Below are positions 49,307 to 57,808 of a DNA stretch of 64,000 bases, piece after piece. The notes below the pieces were generated by a model that saw nothing but the letters and a program-made list of their open reading frames with translations, was not told the DNA's origin and did no database searches. Made by a program: the position numbers and the translations under genes. Each line of letters starts with the position of its first letter. Position 1 is the stretch's first letter. Origin of the DNA: CAWBUW01 sp963792075 (GTDB lineage: Bacteria > Chloroflexota > Anaerolineae > Anaerolineales > UBA4823); contig CAWBUW010000009.1 of the NCBI GenBank assembly GCA_963792075.1, positions 167,846 through 231,845 on the forward strand, read 5' to 3'.

Positions 49307-52300
49307 ATGCAAGAAAACTCTACCGCATCTGCCAAGTCCCAAACCGGTTGGCTTGACCGGCCTCTTTTCCAATCTCTGAAGCCAAATACAGAAATCCTTA
49401 TCTTCGCCTTGCTGCTCGTGGCAGCCGTATTCACGCGCTTCTACCTGCTCGAGCCGCGGGTGATGAGCCACGACGAGACCTCCCACGTCTATTTCTCCTG
49501 GCTGTTCTTCCGCGGCCAGGGATACGCCCACGATCCGATCACGCATGGACCCTTCCAATTCCATGCCATCGCCTTGTCTTACTTCTTGTTTGGCGCGAGT
49601 GATTTGACTGCACGCATCCCGGTAGCTCTCTTCTCCATCGCCACAATCGCCTTTGCCTGGTTCTTCCGCCGCTACCTGGGCCGTTACGGCGCGCTGGCTG
49701 CCGGGCTGATGCTTTTGATTTCTCCTTTCATTCTCTATTATGGCCGTTACGTGCGTAACGAGTCCTACGTCGGCCTGTACGGCCTGGTCACAATTTGGGC
49801 GATCTTACGCTACTTTGAAACAGGCCGTGACCGCTTCCTGTACTTCTTGACCACGGCCATGATCATGCACTTTGCCACCAAAGAAACGTCTTTCATCTAT
49901 ATGGCCCAGGCGCTGCTCTTTGTGGGCCTGGTCTTCGTCTACAAGGTGACCTCTCGACCCTGGAAGACCCCAGAGGCTCGCCTGCGTTTTATCGTTTTGC
50001 TGATCCTGGCGATTGTCCTCGTGGCAGGCGCGTTGGGCGTTTCGAAGCTCGCTCCGGCGGCGGCCTCAACTGCCGCTACGCCGAGCAGCTTGAACGCGGC
50101 AGCGAATCCTGCTGAGGGCAGCGTTCCACCCTGGGTGACCAAGACCCTGTTTGTGCTTGGCGCGCTCGCCCTCCTGGGCTGCGTATACTTCGTCATTACC
50201 GGCTATGGTCTCGAGATGCTCAAGCAGGAGCGCAGTTGGGATTTAATGATCCTCTTGGGCACCCTGGTTCTGCCCCAGCTATCTCCATTTTTGATCAATT
50301 TCTTGCACTGGAAGATCCCCCTCAATGCCACCGAAGTCAATGCGCTGCAAATCGCGGACATGTTGAGGATCGCCGCGGTCCTGGTCCCCATGGCCTTGAT
50401 CTCGGTCTTCGTGGGCTTGTGGTGGGACCGCCGGCGCTGGCTGATCAACGCAGGCATCTGGTACAGCATTTTCACGGTGTTGTTCACCACCCTGTTCACC
50501 AACGGCGCCGGCTTTTTCACCGGCATGATCGGCTCCCTGGGATACTGGCTGGCGCAGCAAATCGTCAACCGCGGCAGCCAGCCCTGGTATTATTATGCCG
50601 CCATCCAGATCCCCATCTACGAGTACCTGCCTGCCATCGCCTCGCTCTTGGCAATGGGACTTTTCTTATTCCGCCCCAAGGTTGACCTGGAGCGCCAGCA
50701 AGCCTATCAAAAGGTATTCAGCCCTGGAGAAGAGGGCCTGGAAACTCCTCCCGTTTTTCTCCTGCTTGCGTTTTGGAGCCTGACCAGCCTGGTGGCTTAT
50801 TCCATCGCAGGCGAGAAAATGCCCTGGCTGACCTACCACATTACCTTACCCATGATTTTGCTGGCAGGTTGGTTCGTAGGCCATCTGATCGAGTCGATCG
50901 ACTGGCAAAACTTCCAAAAACAGCGCGGCTGGATCGCCCTCCTGCTCCTGCCCGTGTTTTTCATCGGATTTTCGGTTGCATTGGGGAAACTCTTCGGGAC
51001 AGAGCCCCCCTTCCAGGGCCAAAGCCTGGAGCAGCTCTCGGCGACCAGCACCTTCATCACGGCGCTCCTGGCAGTGCTCATTTCAGGCTATGGCCTGTTT
51101 GTATTGTTGAAAAACTATCCTTTCTCCCAGACCAGCAGCCTGGTGGGGTTGGTTTTCCTGGCGCTGCTGGCAGTCCTGACCGCCCGCACTGCCTTCACGG
51201 CCTCCTACATTAACTATGATAATGCGACCGAATACCTGGTCTATGCGCACAGCAGCTCAGGGCCTAAAATCGCCCTGCAGCAAATCGAAGATATCTCGCG
51301 CCGGACCTTAGGCAACCTGGATATTGCCGTGGCTTACGACAATGATACGACCTATCCTTTCTGGTGGTACCTGCGCAACTATCCCAAAGCCAAATACTAC
51401 GCCGCCAGTCCCACGCGTGACCTGCGCGAATCCCCGGTGATCCTGGTCGGCGAGAACAATTTCGCCAAGATCGAGCCGGTGGTCGGGCAGGCGTACTATA
51501 AATTCGAATATAACCGCATCTGGTGGCCGAACCAGGATTACTACAATCTTACCTGGACGCGCATTTGGAATGCGATCAGCACTCCCGCATGGCGCAATGC
51601 CATTTTCCGCATCTGGTTCTACCGCGATTACACCCCCTATGGCGAGCTCACCGGCGAAGACGTGAGCCTGACCAACTGGCAGCCATCCAACAAGATGCGC
51701 CTGTACGTCCGCAAAGATGTCGCTGCCTCGCTGTGGAATTACGGCACCGTCCCCTCGCAGCAAGAAATCCAGGCCGATCCTTACGAAGGCAAGGGCATAA
51801 AGCTCCCGGCAGACAAGCAGTTCGGCGGCAGCGAAGGGAATCTTCCCGGCCAGTTCAAGAAACCGCGCAACCTGGCGGTTGCCCCGGACGGCACTTTTTA
51901 CGTCGCAGATACGGAAAACCACCGCATCCAGCACCTGGATGCTGCCGGCAAAGCGCTGCAAACCTGGGGCAGCTTCGCAGATATCAGCAAGGGCCAGGCG
52001 CCCGGCGGTACTTTCTACGAACCCTGGAGCGTGGCAATCGGGAAAGATGGCTCCGTTTTTGTGGCGGATACCTGGAACCACCGCATCCAGAAATTTACTC
52101 CGGAAGGTGAGTTCCTGACTATGTGGGGATATTTCGGCCAGGCGGAGGCCCCGGAGGCTTTCTGGGGACCTCGCTCGGTCGTTATCGACGAGGCCGGCAG
52201 GGTGATCGTCTCCGATACGGGCAACAAAAGGATCGTCATCTTCGACGACCAGGGTAAATATATCAGCCAGTTCGGTACAACCGGCATGCAGCCGGGCGAG

Positions 52301-52699
52301 TTCAACGAGCCCACCGGCCTGGCGATCGGGCCGGATGGCACGCTGTACGTTGCGGATGCCTGGAACCAACGCATCCAGGCCTTTACCCCCACCGCGGATG
52401 GCAGTTATGCCCCCCGCAATTCCTGGGACGTGGTGGGGTGGTATGGGCAATCCCTGGACAACAAGCCTTACCTGGCGGTGGCGGCGGATGGTCACGTGTT
52501 TGCCTCCGATCCGGAGGGGGCACGCATCCTGGAATTTACTGCAGACGGCAAATTCGTCCGTTATTGGGGTGACTTTGGCAGCGATACCGTCGGGTTAAAT
52601 TTGCCGGTCGGCCTGGCAGCAGATGCGCAAGGCTCGCTTTGGGTCGCCGACAGCGGCAACCAGCGCCTGCTGCACTTCACGCTGCCGCCAATACCCTGA
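49307..52699 (+). CDS. Agl23-type membrane glycosyltransferase fused to NHL repeats
   Basis: 1130 aa. The N-terminal 650 residues carry about 12 membrane helices and the glycosyltransferase-39-like acidic motif MSHDETSHVYFSWLFF in the first outside loop, as in the TIGR03663/Agl23 flippase-associated family. Residues about 840-1130 form five to six NHL beta-propeller blades (NLAVAPDGTFYVADTENHRIQ, SVAIGKDGSVFVADTWNHRIQ and so on). The ATG at 49307 is used. It probably transfers a lipid-linked sugar at the outer face of the membrane, with the extracellular propeller binding glycan or protein. The fused propeller is unusual for a glycosyltransferase of this fold. Confidence 0.85.
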   Translation: MQENSTASAKSQTGWLDRPLFQSLKPNTEILIFALLLVAAVFTRFYLLEPRVMSHDETSHVYFSWLFFRGQGYAHDPITHGPFQFHAIALSYFLFGASDLTARIPVALFSIATIAFAWFFRRYLGRYGALAAGLMLLISPFILYYGRYVRNESYVGLYGLVTIWAILRYFETGRDRFLYFLTTAMIMHFATKETSFIYMAQALLFVGLVFVYKVTSRPWKTPEARLRFIVLLILAIVLVAGALGVSKLAPAAASTAATPSSLNAAANPAEGSVPPWVTKTLFVLGALALLGCVYFVITGYGLEMLKQERSWDLMILLGTLVLPQLSPFLINFLHWKIPLNATEVNALQIADMLRIAAVLVPMALISVFVGLWWDRRRWLINAGIWYSIFTVLFTTLFTNGAGFFTGMIGSLGYWLAQQIVNRGSQPWYYYAAIQIPIYEYLPAIASLLAMGLFLFRPKVDLERQQAYQKVFSPGEEGLETPPVFLLLAFWSLTSLVAYSIAGEKMPWLTYHITLPMILLAGWFVGHLIESIDWQNFQKQRGWIALLLLPVFFIGFSVALGKLFGTEPPFQGQSLEQLSATSTFITALLAVLISGYGLFVLLKNYPFSQTSSLVGLVFLALLAVLTARTAFTASYINYDNATEYLVYAHSSSGPKIALQQIEDISRRTLGNLDIAVAYDNDTTYPFWWYLRNYPKAKYYAASPTRDLRESPVILVGENNFAKIEPVVGQAYYKFEYNRIWWPNQDYYNLTWTRIWNAISTPAWRNAIFRIWFYRDYTPYGELTGEDVSLTNWQPSNKMRLYVRKDVAASLWNYGTVPSQQEIQADPYEGKGIKLPADKQFGGSEGNLPGQFKKPRNLAVAPDGTFYVADTENHRIQHLDAAGKALQTWGSFADISKGQAPGGTFYEPWSVAIGKDGSVFVADTWNHRIQKFTPEGEFLTMWGYFGQAEAPEAFWGPRSVVIDEAGRVIVSDTGNKRIVIFDDQGKYISQFGTTGMQPGEFNEPTGLAIGPDGTLYVADAWNQRIQAFTPTADGSYAPRNSWDVVGWYGQSLDNKPYLAVAADGHVFASDPEGARILEFTADGKFVRYWGDFGSDTVGLNLPVGLAADAQGSLWVADSGNQRLLHFTLPPIP

Positions 52700-52748
52700 G
52701 GTTCAATCACCTCCTTTAAACTCAACCATCCGCGCAACCAATTTTTTT

Positions 52749-53070
52749 ACTGCAAAGACGCGAAGCCGCGAAGGAAGATTCTTTTCTTCCCTTCGCGGCT
52801 TTGCGCCCTTGCGCCTTTGCGTCAGAACTCCACCCTCTTCAACAGCCTCGCCTCTTCCCGCAATTACCCATTTTTAACGCAAAGACGCCATGACGCAAAG
52901 GAAGATTCTTTTCTTCCCTTCGCGGCTTTGCGCCCTTGCGCCTTTGCGTCAAGACTCCACCCTCTTCAACAGCCTCGCCTCTTCGCACAACTACCCATTT
53001 TTAACGCAAAGACGCAAAGACGCGAAGGAAGATTCTTTTCTTCCCTTCGCGGCTTCGAACAGCAAATTTG
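52749..53070. repeat. 2.5 tandem copies of a 127-bp palindromic repeat
   Basis: Units start near 52749, 52877 and 53004; the third is truncated at 53057. Each contains ACGCAAAGACGC-type left and GGCGCAAGGGCGCAAAG-type right arms that pair around GAAGATTCTTTTCTTC, forming a long imperfect hairpin, followed by a conserved pyrimidine-rich spacer (GACTCCACCCTCTTCAACAG). It fills the gap after the Agl23 gene, with no coding potential of its own, and may terminate transcription. Confidence 0.85.
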
Positions 53071-53151
53071 GGCGCGGCATGAATTATTTTTATGACTATC
53101 GTTACATCAAATACTGGTCACTGGTCACTGCTGGCACAAAATGGCGGGTGG

Positions 53152-53157
53152 TATAAT
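53152..53157 (+). promoter_or_regulatory. -10 box of sucCD
   Basis: TATAAT about 150 bp before the sucC start, leaving a long leader (53160-53304) with a TTTGAG/CTCAAA inverted repeat near 53264-53287. No convincing -35 hexamer. Confidence 0.45.
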
Positions 53158-53304
53158 GACTTTAAGTTGGCACAATTGTCTAACGTAACATCTCACAAAA
53201 TTGGAGGGCAGGGAAATGAGGGCGGGCAAATGCCTGCGCTAGTTTCCCCGCGTCTCCCTTTTTTGAGATGAAAGCATTCACCTCAAACGGAGAGACCGAA
53301 AGGG

Positions 53305-54441
53305 ATGAAACTACACGAGTACCAATCCAAACAAATATTTGCCAAGTATGGCATCCCTATCCCCAAAGGTAGGGTAGCGACGACCGCAAGCGAGGCGCGT
53401 GACATTGCCAAAGAGCTGGGCGGCCGTGCAGTCATTAAATCCCAGGTCCTGGTTGGCGGCCGCGGCAAAGCTGGCGGCATCAAAGTGGCTCACAATCCTG
53501 AAGAAGCCGAAGAGCTGGCCAAGCGCGTCCTGACGATGGAAATTAAAGGTTTGCCGGTGCGTAAAATCCTGGTGGACGAAGCGGCCGACATCAAGCAGGA
53601 GATTTACCTGGGGATCACCAATGACCGGGCGGCGCGTAAACCGGTGATGATGGCCTCCGCGGCTGGCGGCGTAGAAATCGAAGAAGTCGCCCGCGTTACC
53701 CCCGAGAAGATCCTCAAGGTCCATATCGACCCCCTGCTGGGGTTAAAAGATTACCAGGCACGTGACCTCGCCGCGGGCATGGACCTGCCCCGCGAGCACT
53801 GGCGCACCTTCGGGCAGATTGCCGCCGGCCTGTGGCGCGCCTATTCCGACTGTGACGCCACCCTGGCTGAGATCAACCCCCTGGTGATCACGGGCGACCA
53901 GCGCATGATCGCCCTGGATGGCAAGATGGTCCTGGATGATAACGCCCTCTTCCGCCACCTGGACCTTGCTGAAATGCGCGACCTGGACGTCGAAGACCCT
54001 TCCGAGATCGAGGCGCGCAAATTTGGATTATCCTTCATCAAGCTGGATGGCAACATCGGCTGCATGGTCAATGGCGCCGGCCTGGCGATGACCTCGATGG
54101 ACATCCTCAAGCTGTTCGGGGGCGAACCGGCGAACTTCCTCGACATCGGCGGCGGCGCGAGCGCCGATAAGGTTGCCGCCGCGCTGCGCATCATCCTGGC
54201 CTATCCGAACGTCAAAGCGGTACTGCTCAACGTCTTCGGCGGTATTACCCGCTGCGACGAAGTGGCGCGCGGCATCCTGGCTGCGCTCGACGAGGTCAAA
54301 CCGAAGGTACCCATGATAGTGCGCCTGGTGGGCACCAACGCCGAAGAAGGCCGCAAGATATTAGCGGATGCAAAAATGATCACCGCCGAAACACTGGTGG
54401 ATGCTGCTAAGAAGGCTGTTGCAGCAGCCGCGGCAGTATAG
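53305..54441 (+). CDS. sucC: Succinate-CoA ligase (ADP-forming) subunit beta
   Basis: 378 aa. ATP-grasp domain (about 1-240): MKLHEYQSKQIFAKYGIP, KSQVLVGGRGKAGGI and AEINPLVI. The C-terminal ligase domain has GNIGCMVNGAGLAMTSMD, DIGGGAS and NVFGGITRCDEVARGI. The enzyme makes succinate, ATP and CoA from succinyl-CoA in the TCA cycle. sucD follows after 10 bp. AGAGACCGAAAGGG precedes the ATG. Confidence 0.97.
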   Translation: MKLHEYQSKQIFAKYGIPIPKGRVATTASEARDIAKELGGRAVIKSQVLVGGRGKAGGIKVAHNPEEAEELAKRVLTMEIKGLPVRKILVDEAADIKQEIYLGITNDRAARKPVMMASAAGGVEIEEVARVTPEKILKVHIDPLLGLKDYQARDLAAGMDLPREHWRTFGQIAAGLWRAYSDCDATLAEINPLVITGDQRMIALDGKMVLDDNALFRHLDLAEMRDLDVEDPSEIEARKFGLSFIKLDGNIGCMVNGAGLAMTSMDILKLFGGEPANFLDIGGGASADKVAAALRIILAYPNVKAVLLNVFGGITRCDEVARGILAALDEVKPKVPMIVRLVGTNAEEGRKILADAKMITAETLVDAAKKAVAAAAAV

Positions 54442-54451
54442 GAGACCTGAA

Positions 54452-55318
54452 ATGAGCATATTGGTCAATAAAAATACACGTCTTCTGGTCCAGGGCATTA
54501 CTGGCGCAGAAGGTCTGTTCCATACTCAGCAAATGGTTGCCTATGGCACGAATGTCGTGGCGGGTGTAACCCCGGGCAAGGGCGGCGAATGGGTGCTGAA
54601 TAAGATCCCTGTATTCGACTCGATCAAAATCGCCGTGGAAGCGACGGGCGCGAACACCAGCGTCATTTTCGTTCCCGCCAAGGGCGCGGCTGACGCCATT
54701 TTCGAGGCTGCAGATGCAGGCATCCCCCTGATCGTTTGCATCACCGAGGGCGTACCCGTCCAGGACATGATGCGCGTGCGCAACTATATCGACCAAAAAG
54801 GCGTCCGCCTGATTGGCCCAAACTGCCCCGGGTTGATCACCCCTGGCGAAACCAAGGTAGGCATTATCCCGGGTAATATTTCCATCCCCGGTAACGTGGG
54901 CGTGGTTTCACGCTCTGGCACGCTGACTTACGAGGTACTGTATGCCCTCAAGCTGATCGGCATGGGTGTCAGCACCTGTGTCGGCATCGGCGGCGATCCG
55001 ATCAACGGTACGAACTTCATCGACACCCTGAGCATGTTCGAGGCGGACCCGCATACCGATAAGATCGTGCTCATCGGTGAAATCGGCGGCTCAGACGAGG
55101 AAAAGGCCGCGGAATATATCTCGCTGCACATGACCAAACCCGTGGTCAGCTTCATCGCCGGGCAGACCGCCCCTCCAGGCAAGCGCATGGGGCACGCCGG
55201 CGCCATTGTCGAAGGCGGTTCCGGCCTGGCAGCCGACAAGGTGAAAGCTTTGGAGGCTGTCGGCGTCAAAGTCGCCAAGCATCCTGAAGAAATTCCCAGC
55301 TTGCTGCAAGAAAAGTAA
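54452..55318 (+). CDS. sucD: Succinate-CoA ligase subunit alpha
   Basis: 288 aa from the ATG at 54452 (GGAGACC upstream). CoA-binding Rossmann part with LLVQGITGAEGLFHTQQM and NCPGLITPGE. The phosphohistidine is in MGHAGAIVEGG, and the C-terminal GEIGGSDEEKAAEY helix is present. It partners SucC. A strong bidirectional terminator follows. Confidence 0.97.
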   Translation: MSILVNKNTRLLVQGITGAEGLFHTQQMVAYGTNVVAGVTPGKGGEWVLNKIPVFDSIKIAVEATGANTSVIFVPAKGAADAIFEAADAGIPLIVCITEGVPVQDMMRVRNYIDQKGVRLIGPNCPGLITPGETKVGIIPGNISIPGNVGVVSRSGTLTYEVLYALKLIGMGVSTCVGIGGDPINGTNFIDTLSMFEADPHTDKIVLIGEIGGSDEEKAAEYISLHMTKPVVSFIAGQTAPPGKRMGHAGAIVEGGSGLAADKVKALEAVGVKVAKHPEEIPSLLQEK

Positions 55319-55322
55319 ATTT

Positions 55323-55360
55323 AAAAAGAGAGACGACCCAAGCGAGTCGTCTCTCTTTTT
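55323..55360. terminator. Bidirectional intrinsic terminator of sucCD and the acyl carrier protein gene
   Basis: A 15-bp perfect stem (55323-55337 with 55346-55360) includes an A5 run on the left and a T5 run on the right, so it gives a U-tract in both directions. It lies between convergent sucD and the acyl carrier protein gene. Its 8-nt loop differs from the triloop hairpins. Confidence 0.9.
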
Positions 55361-55372
55361 TATTATTGCGAA

Positions 55373-55612
55373 TTACTTGATCATTTCCGTTTCGATGTAG
55401 GTCACCGCTTCACCAACGGATGTAATCTTCTGCGCCTGTTCGTCGGAAATCTCGCCGCCGAACTCTTCTTCGAAGGCCATGATCAACTCGACCAGGTCTA
55501 ACAAATCGGCTTCCAGATCATCACGGAACTTGGCGTTCATCACGACCGCGGACTCATCTACGCCCAGCAGGTCAACGATAATCTTCTTTACGCGATCATA
55601 AGTGTCGCTCAT
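55373..55612 (-). CDS. Acyl carrier protein homologue lacking the phosphopantetheine serine
   Basis: 79 aa, typical acyl carrier protein size and four-helix pattern (VKKIIVDLLGVDESAV, then FRDDLEAD, then LDLVELIMAFEEEFGGEIS). The carrier Ser of the DSL motif is replaced by Leu: residue 37 is TTG in DLLDLVEL where family members have DSLDTVEL. A single C-to-T change of TCG would explain it. Without the serine it cannot be pantetheinylated. It may be a non-carrier homologue, a dead copy, or a sequencing error. AGGAGG precedes the ATG, so expression is likely. Confidence 0.85.
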   Translation of the reverse strand: MSDTYDRVKKIIVDLLGVDESAVVMNAKFRDDLEADLLDLVELIMAFEEEFGGEISDEQAQKITSVGEAVTYIETEMIK

Positions 55613-55634
55613 TTTTAGAGATCCTCCTGTTTTA

Positions 55635-55662
55635 ATTATGGATATTCATGTAACCGGGACAA
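55635..55662 (-). promoter_or_regulatory. Predicted promoter of the acyl carrier protein gene
   Basis: Minus-strand TTGTCC (-35) and CATAAT (-10) with a 16-bp spacer, ending about 23 bp before the ATG. Confidence 0.45.
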
Positions 55663-55726
55663 TTGTAACCCTGGTAAACAATCTGTCAAGATAGCGTTTC
55701 CGCCAGGATTTACCTCTCCGGCTGCG

Positions 55727-55755
55727 TTGACAGCCTATTCTCGGACTGGTAAGAT
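55727..55755 (+). promoter_or_regulatory. Predicted sigma70 promoter of fni
   Basis: A consensus TTGACA (55727-55732), a 17-bp spacer and TAAGAT (55750-55755), 27 bp before the ATG. Confidence 0.7.
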
Positions 55756-55782
55756 TCCTTCAAGGAAAAGGAACACCCAGAC

Positions 55783-56916
55783 ATGGCAGAAGTTACGCAA
55801 ATTGGTTCACGAAAAGCAGATCATATCCGCATCAATCTCGAGGAAAATGTCCGCTCGGGCCTGACCACCGGCCTGGAACGCTACCATTTTATCCACCGCG
55901 CGCTGCCGGAATTAGATTTGGAGGCCATCCAATACCACCAGGTGTTGTTTGGACGTCCGGTACGTGTGCCCATCTTGATCTCTTCGATGACCGGCGGCAC
56001 CGAAGAAGCAGGCGCGATCAACCGCGTTCTGGCGGAAGCCGCCCAGGCGGCCGGCGTGGCCATGGGGGTGGGCTCCCAGCGGGCTGCTCTGGAGCACCCG
56101 GAGCTGGCGCGTACTTATCAGATCCGGCAGAGCGCGCCGGATATCCTGTTATTTGCCAACCTGGGCGCCATCCAGCTCAACTATGGTTATGGCCTGGATC
56201 ACTGCCAGCGAGCCGTGGACATGCTGCAGGCCGATGCCCTGATCCTGCACCTCAACCCCATCCAGGAGGCCCTCCAGCCAGAGGGCAACACGAATTTTTC
56301 AGGTCTGTTGGGCAAGATCGAAGCGGTCTGCCGGCATCTACCGGTGCCGGTGATTGCCAAGGAAGTTGGCTGGGGATTCTCGCAAGCAGACGTGCAGCGG
56401 TTGAAAGACTCTGGCATCGCGGCCATCGACGTTGCCGGAGCAGGCGGCACTTCCTGGTCCCAGGTAGAAATGCACCGCGCCAACGACCCGCGCCGGGCCA
56501 GGCTGGCGGAGGCCTTCATCGACTGGGGCGTGCCCACCGCCGAATGCCTGGCGATCGTCCGCCAGACCGCGCCGGAGCTGAAGCTGATCGCCTCCGGTGG
56601 GCTGCGCAATGGCAGCGACATTGCGAAATGCCTGGCGTTGGGCGCCTGCCTGGGCGGCATGGCCGGGCCCTTCCTGAAAGCCGCCGCCGTTTCTTCGCAG
56701 GCGGTGGTCGAATTGATCGAAGACCTGGAGCGCGAGATACGGATCGTCCTCTTCGGGACAGGGTCCGCGGACCTTGTGGCCTTCCAACGCGGTGATAAGA
56801 TAAGAGAAGAGAAGAGGGATTCACCACAGAGCAACTGTGTTAGAAGTCAAGGGTCTGGCCTGAAACGAGAGGAGAACGCCAGGGAGAATGAGAGCGCAAG
56901 ATCGCATTCAAGATGA
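55783..56916 (+). CDS. fni: Type 2 isopentenyl-diphosphate delta-isomerase, tail rewritten by IS110
   Basis: FMN- and NADPH-dependent isomerase interconverting IPP and DMAPP for isoprenoid synthesis. FMN-binding and catalytic segments: SSMTGGTEEAGAIN, GVGSQRAALEHPE, LNPIQEALQPEG, KEVGWGFS and SGGLRNGSDIAKCLALGA. The enzyme core ends near residue 330. From 56832 the reading frame enters the IS110 element and adds 28 foreign residues (SNCVRSQ to RSHSR). Without the insertion the frame would end SPQRHREHREDI. The core is intact, so activity is probably kept. A polyprenyl synthase lies downstream beyond the element. Confidence 0.93.
   Translation: MAEVTQIGSRKADHIRINLEENVRSGLTTGLERYHFIHRALPELDLEAIQYHQVLFGRPVRVPILISSMTGGTEEAGAINRVLAEAAQAAGVAMGVGSQRAALEHPELARTYQIRQSAPDILLFANLGAIQLNYGYGLDHCQRAVDMLQADALILHLNPIQEALQPEGNTNFSGLLGKIEAVCRHLPVPVIAKEVGWGFSQADVQRLKDSGIAAIDVAGAGGTSWSQVEMHRANDPRRARLAEAFIDWGVPTAECLAIVRQTAPELKLIASGGLRNGSDIAKCLALGACLGGMAGPFLKAAAVSSQAVVELIEDLEREIRIVLFGTGSADLVAFQRGDKIREEKRDSPQSNCVRSQGSGLKREENARENESARSHSR
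56821..56832. repeat. Left fragment of a 32-bp repeat interrupted by IS110
   Basis: TTCACCACAGAG, the first 12 bp of the 32-bp repeat whose remainder is at 57978-57997. The two fragments join to a sequence matching the reverse complement of the intact copies at 58126-58157 and 58175-58206. Confidence 0.85.
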
Positions 56917-57808
56917 CGAGGAGCTTTCGCATGCAAGCTACCAGAGCGACTTTTTTAAGTTTGCCTGCTTTGAGCAGGGATTGATAGAACTTTCGGATCA
57001 CAGGATTAAAGCGAGTGGCAGATAACGTCGCCATATACAGGACATTACGCACAGCCGAACGACCACCGTGGATGCGGCGTTTGCCGGAGTGGCGACCGCT
57101 GTCATGGTTGAGGGGTGCAACGCCGACTAAGGCAGCGATCTCTTTGCGGTCCAGCGTGCCAAGCTCAGGGAGCTCGGCCAGGAGCGTAAAGGCGGTGACG
57201 TTCCCCACCCCAGGCACACTGCGCAGCAAATCCCCTTTTTCTTTCCACAAGGGGGATCCCTGGATGAAATCATCGAGCTCTTCATCCAGCTTACGGATGG
57301 CGGATTTCAACCAGTCCAGGTGCTCATGGATCATTTTACGCACTGGTTTTGGGGCGGTGGACAGGCGATTCTGTTCAGCAACGTGCATTTCCAGGAGTTG
57401 GCGACGTCGATTCACCAGGGCAGCCAACTCCTGCTCCGCAGGACTGGGCAGCACAGACGGCTCCGGTCGCACCGCTTCAGCAAACCGGGCTAATAGTTGG
57501 GCGTCCAAGCGATCGGTCTTGGCCAATTGGCCAATCGACTTGGCAAACTCTCGCACCCGCCCAGGATTGACCCGGGCGACCTGGAAGCCAGCCGCATACA
57601 ACTCCGCCAACGCCAGGCCTTCAAACCCACCGGTGGATTCCAACACGATCAGCGTGGGCTTCAACTCTGCGAGCTTCTCTTTCAGACTGGATAAACCAGT
57701 GGGGCTGTTTTCCACTGCCCAGGTCGCACCACTGGCGCCAGCTCCGATATCGAGACGCTCTTTTGATACATCGATGCCCACAAATAAGGAGGTTGATACT
57801 TCAGCCAT
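56840..57808 (-). CDS. IS110 family transposase/recombinase
   Basis: 322 aa, normal length. The RuvC-like DEDD domain has D13 (GIDVSKERLD), E57 (LESTGG) and D99/D102 (KTDRLDAQLLA). A coiled middle part follows. The C-terminal transposase_20 domain contains SVPGVGNVTAFTLLAELP, and the SG-containing segment NHDSGRHSGKRRIHGGR holds the candidate catalytic serine (S237 or S241). Such recombinases are guided by an element-encoded bridge RNA that pairs with target and donor DNA. The gene appears intact. Its 3' end overlaps the extended fni frame antisense. Confidence 0.96.
   Translation of the reverse strand: MAEVSTSLFVGIDVSKERLDIGAGASGATWAVENSPTGLSSLKEKLAELKPTLIVLESTGGFEGLALAELYAAGFQVARVNPGRVREFAKSIGQLAKTDRLDAQLLARFAEAVRPEPSVLPSPAEQELAALVNRRRQLLEMHVAEQNRLSTAPKPVRKMIHEHLDWLKSAIRKLDEELDDFIQGSPLWKEKGDLLRSVPGVGNVTAFTLLAELPELGTLDRKEIAALVGVAPLNHDSGRHSGKRRIHGGRSAVRNVLYMATLSATRFNPVIRKFYQSLLKAGKLKKVALVACMRKLLVILNAILRSHSPWRSPLVSGQTLDF

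Noticed and set aside
51308..52495. 395-codon minus-strand open frame opposite the NHL repeats
   Set aside because: Mirror of the repeated blades; no start signal and no recognisable domain.
52749..53070. CRISPR array
   Set aside because: Repeats are about 127 bp in only 2.5 copies, with conserved rather than variable spacers and no cas genes nearby.
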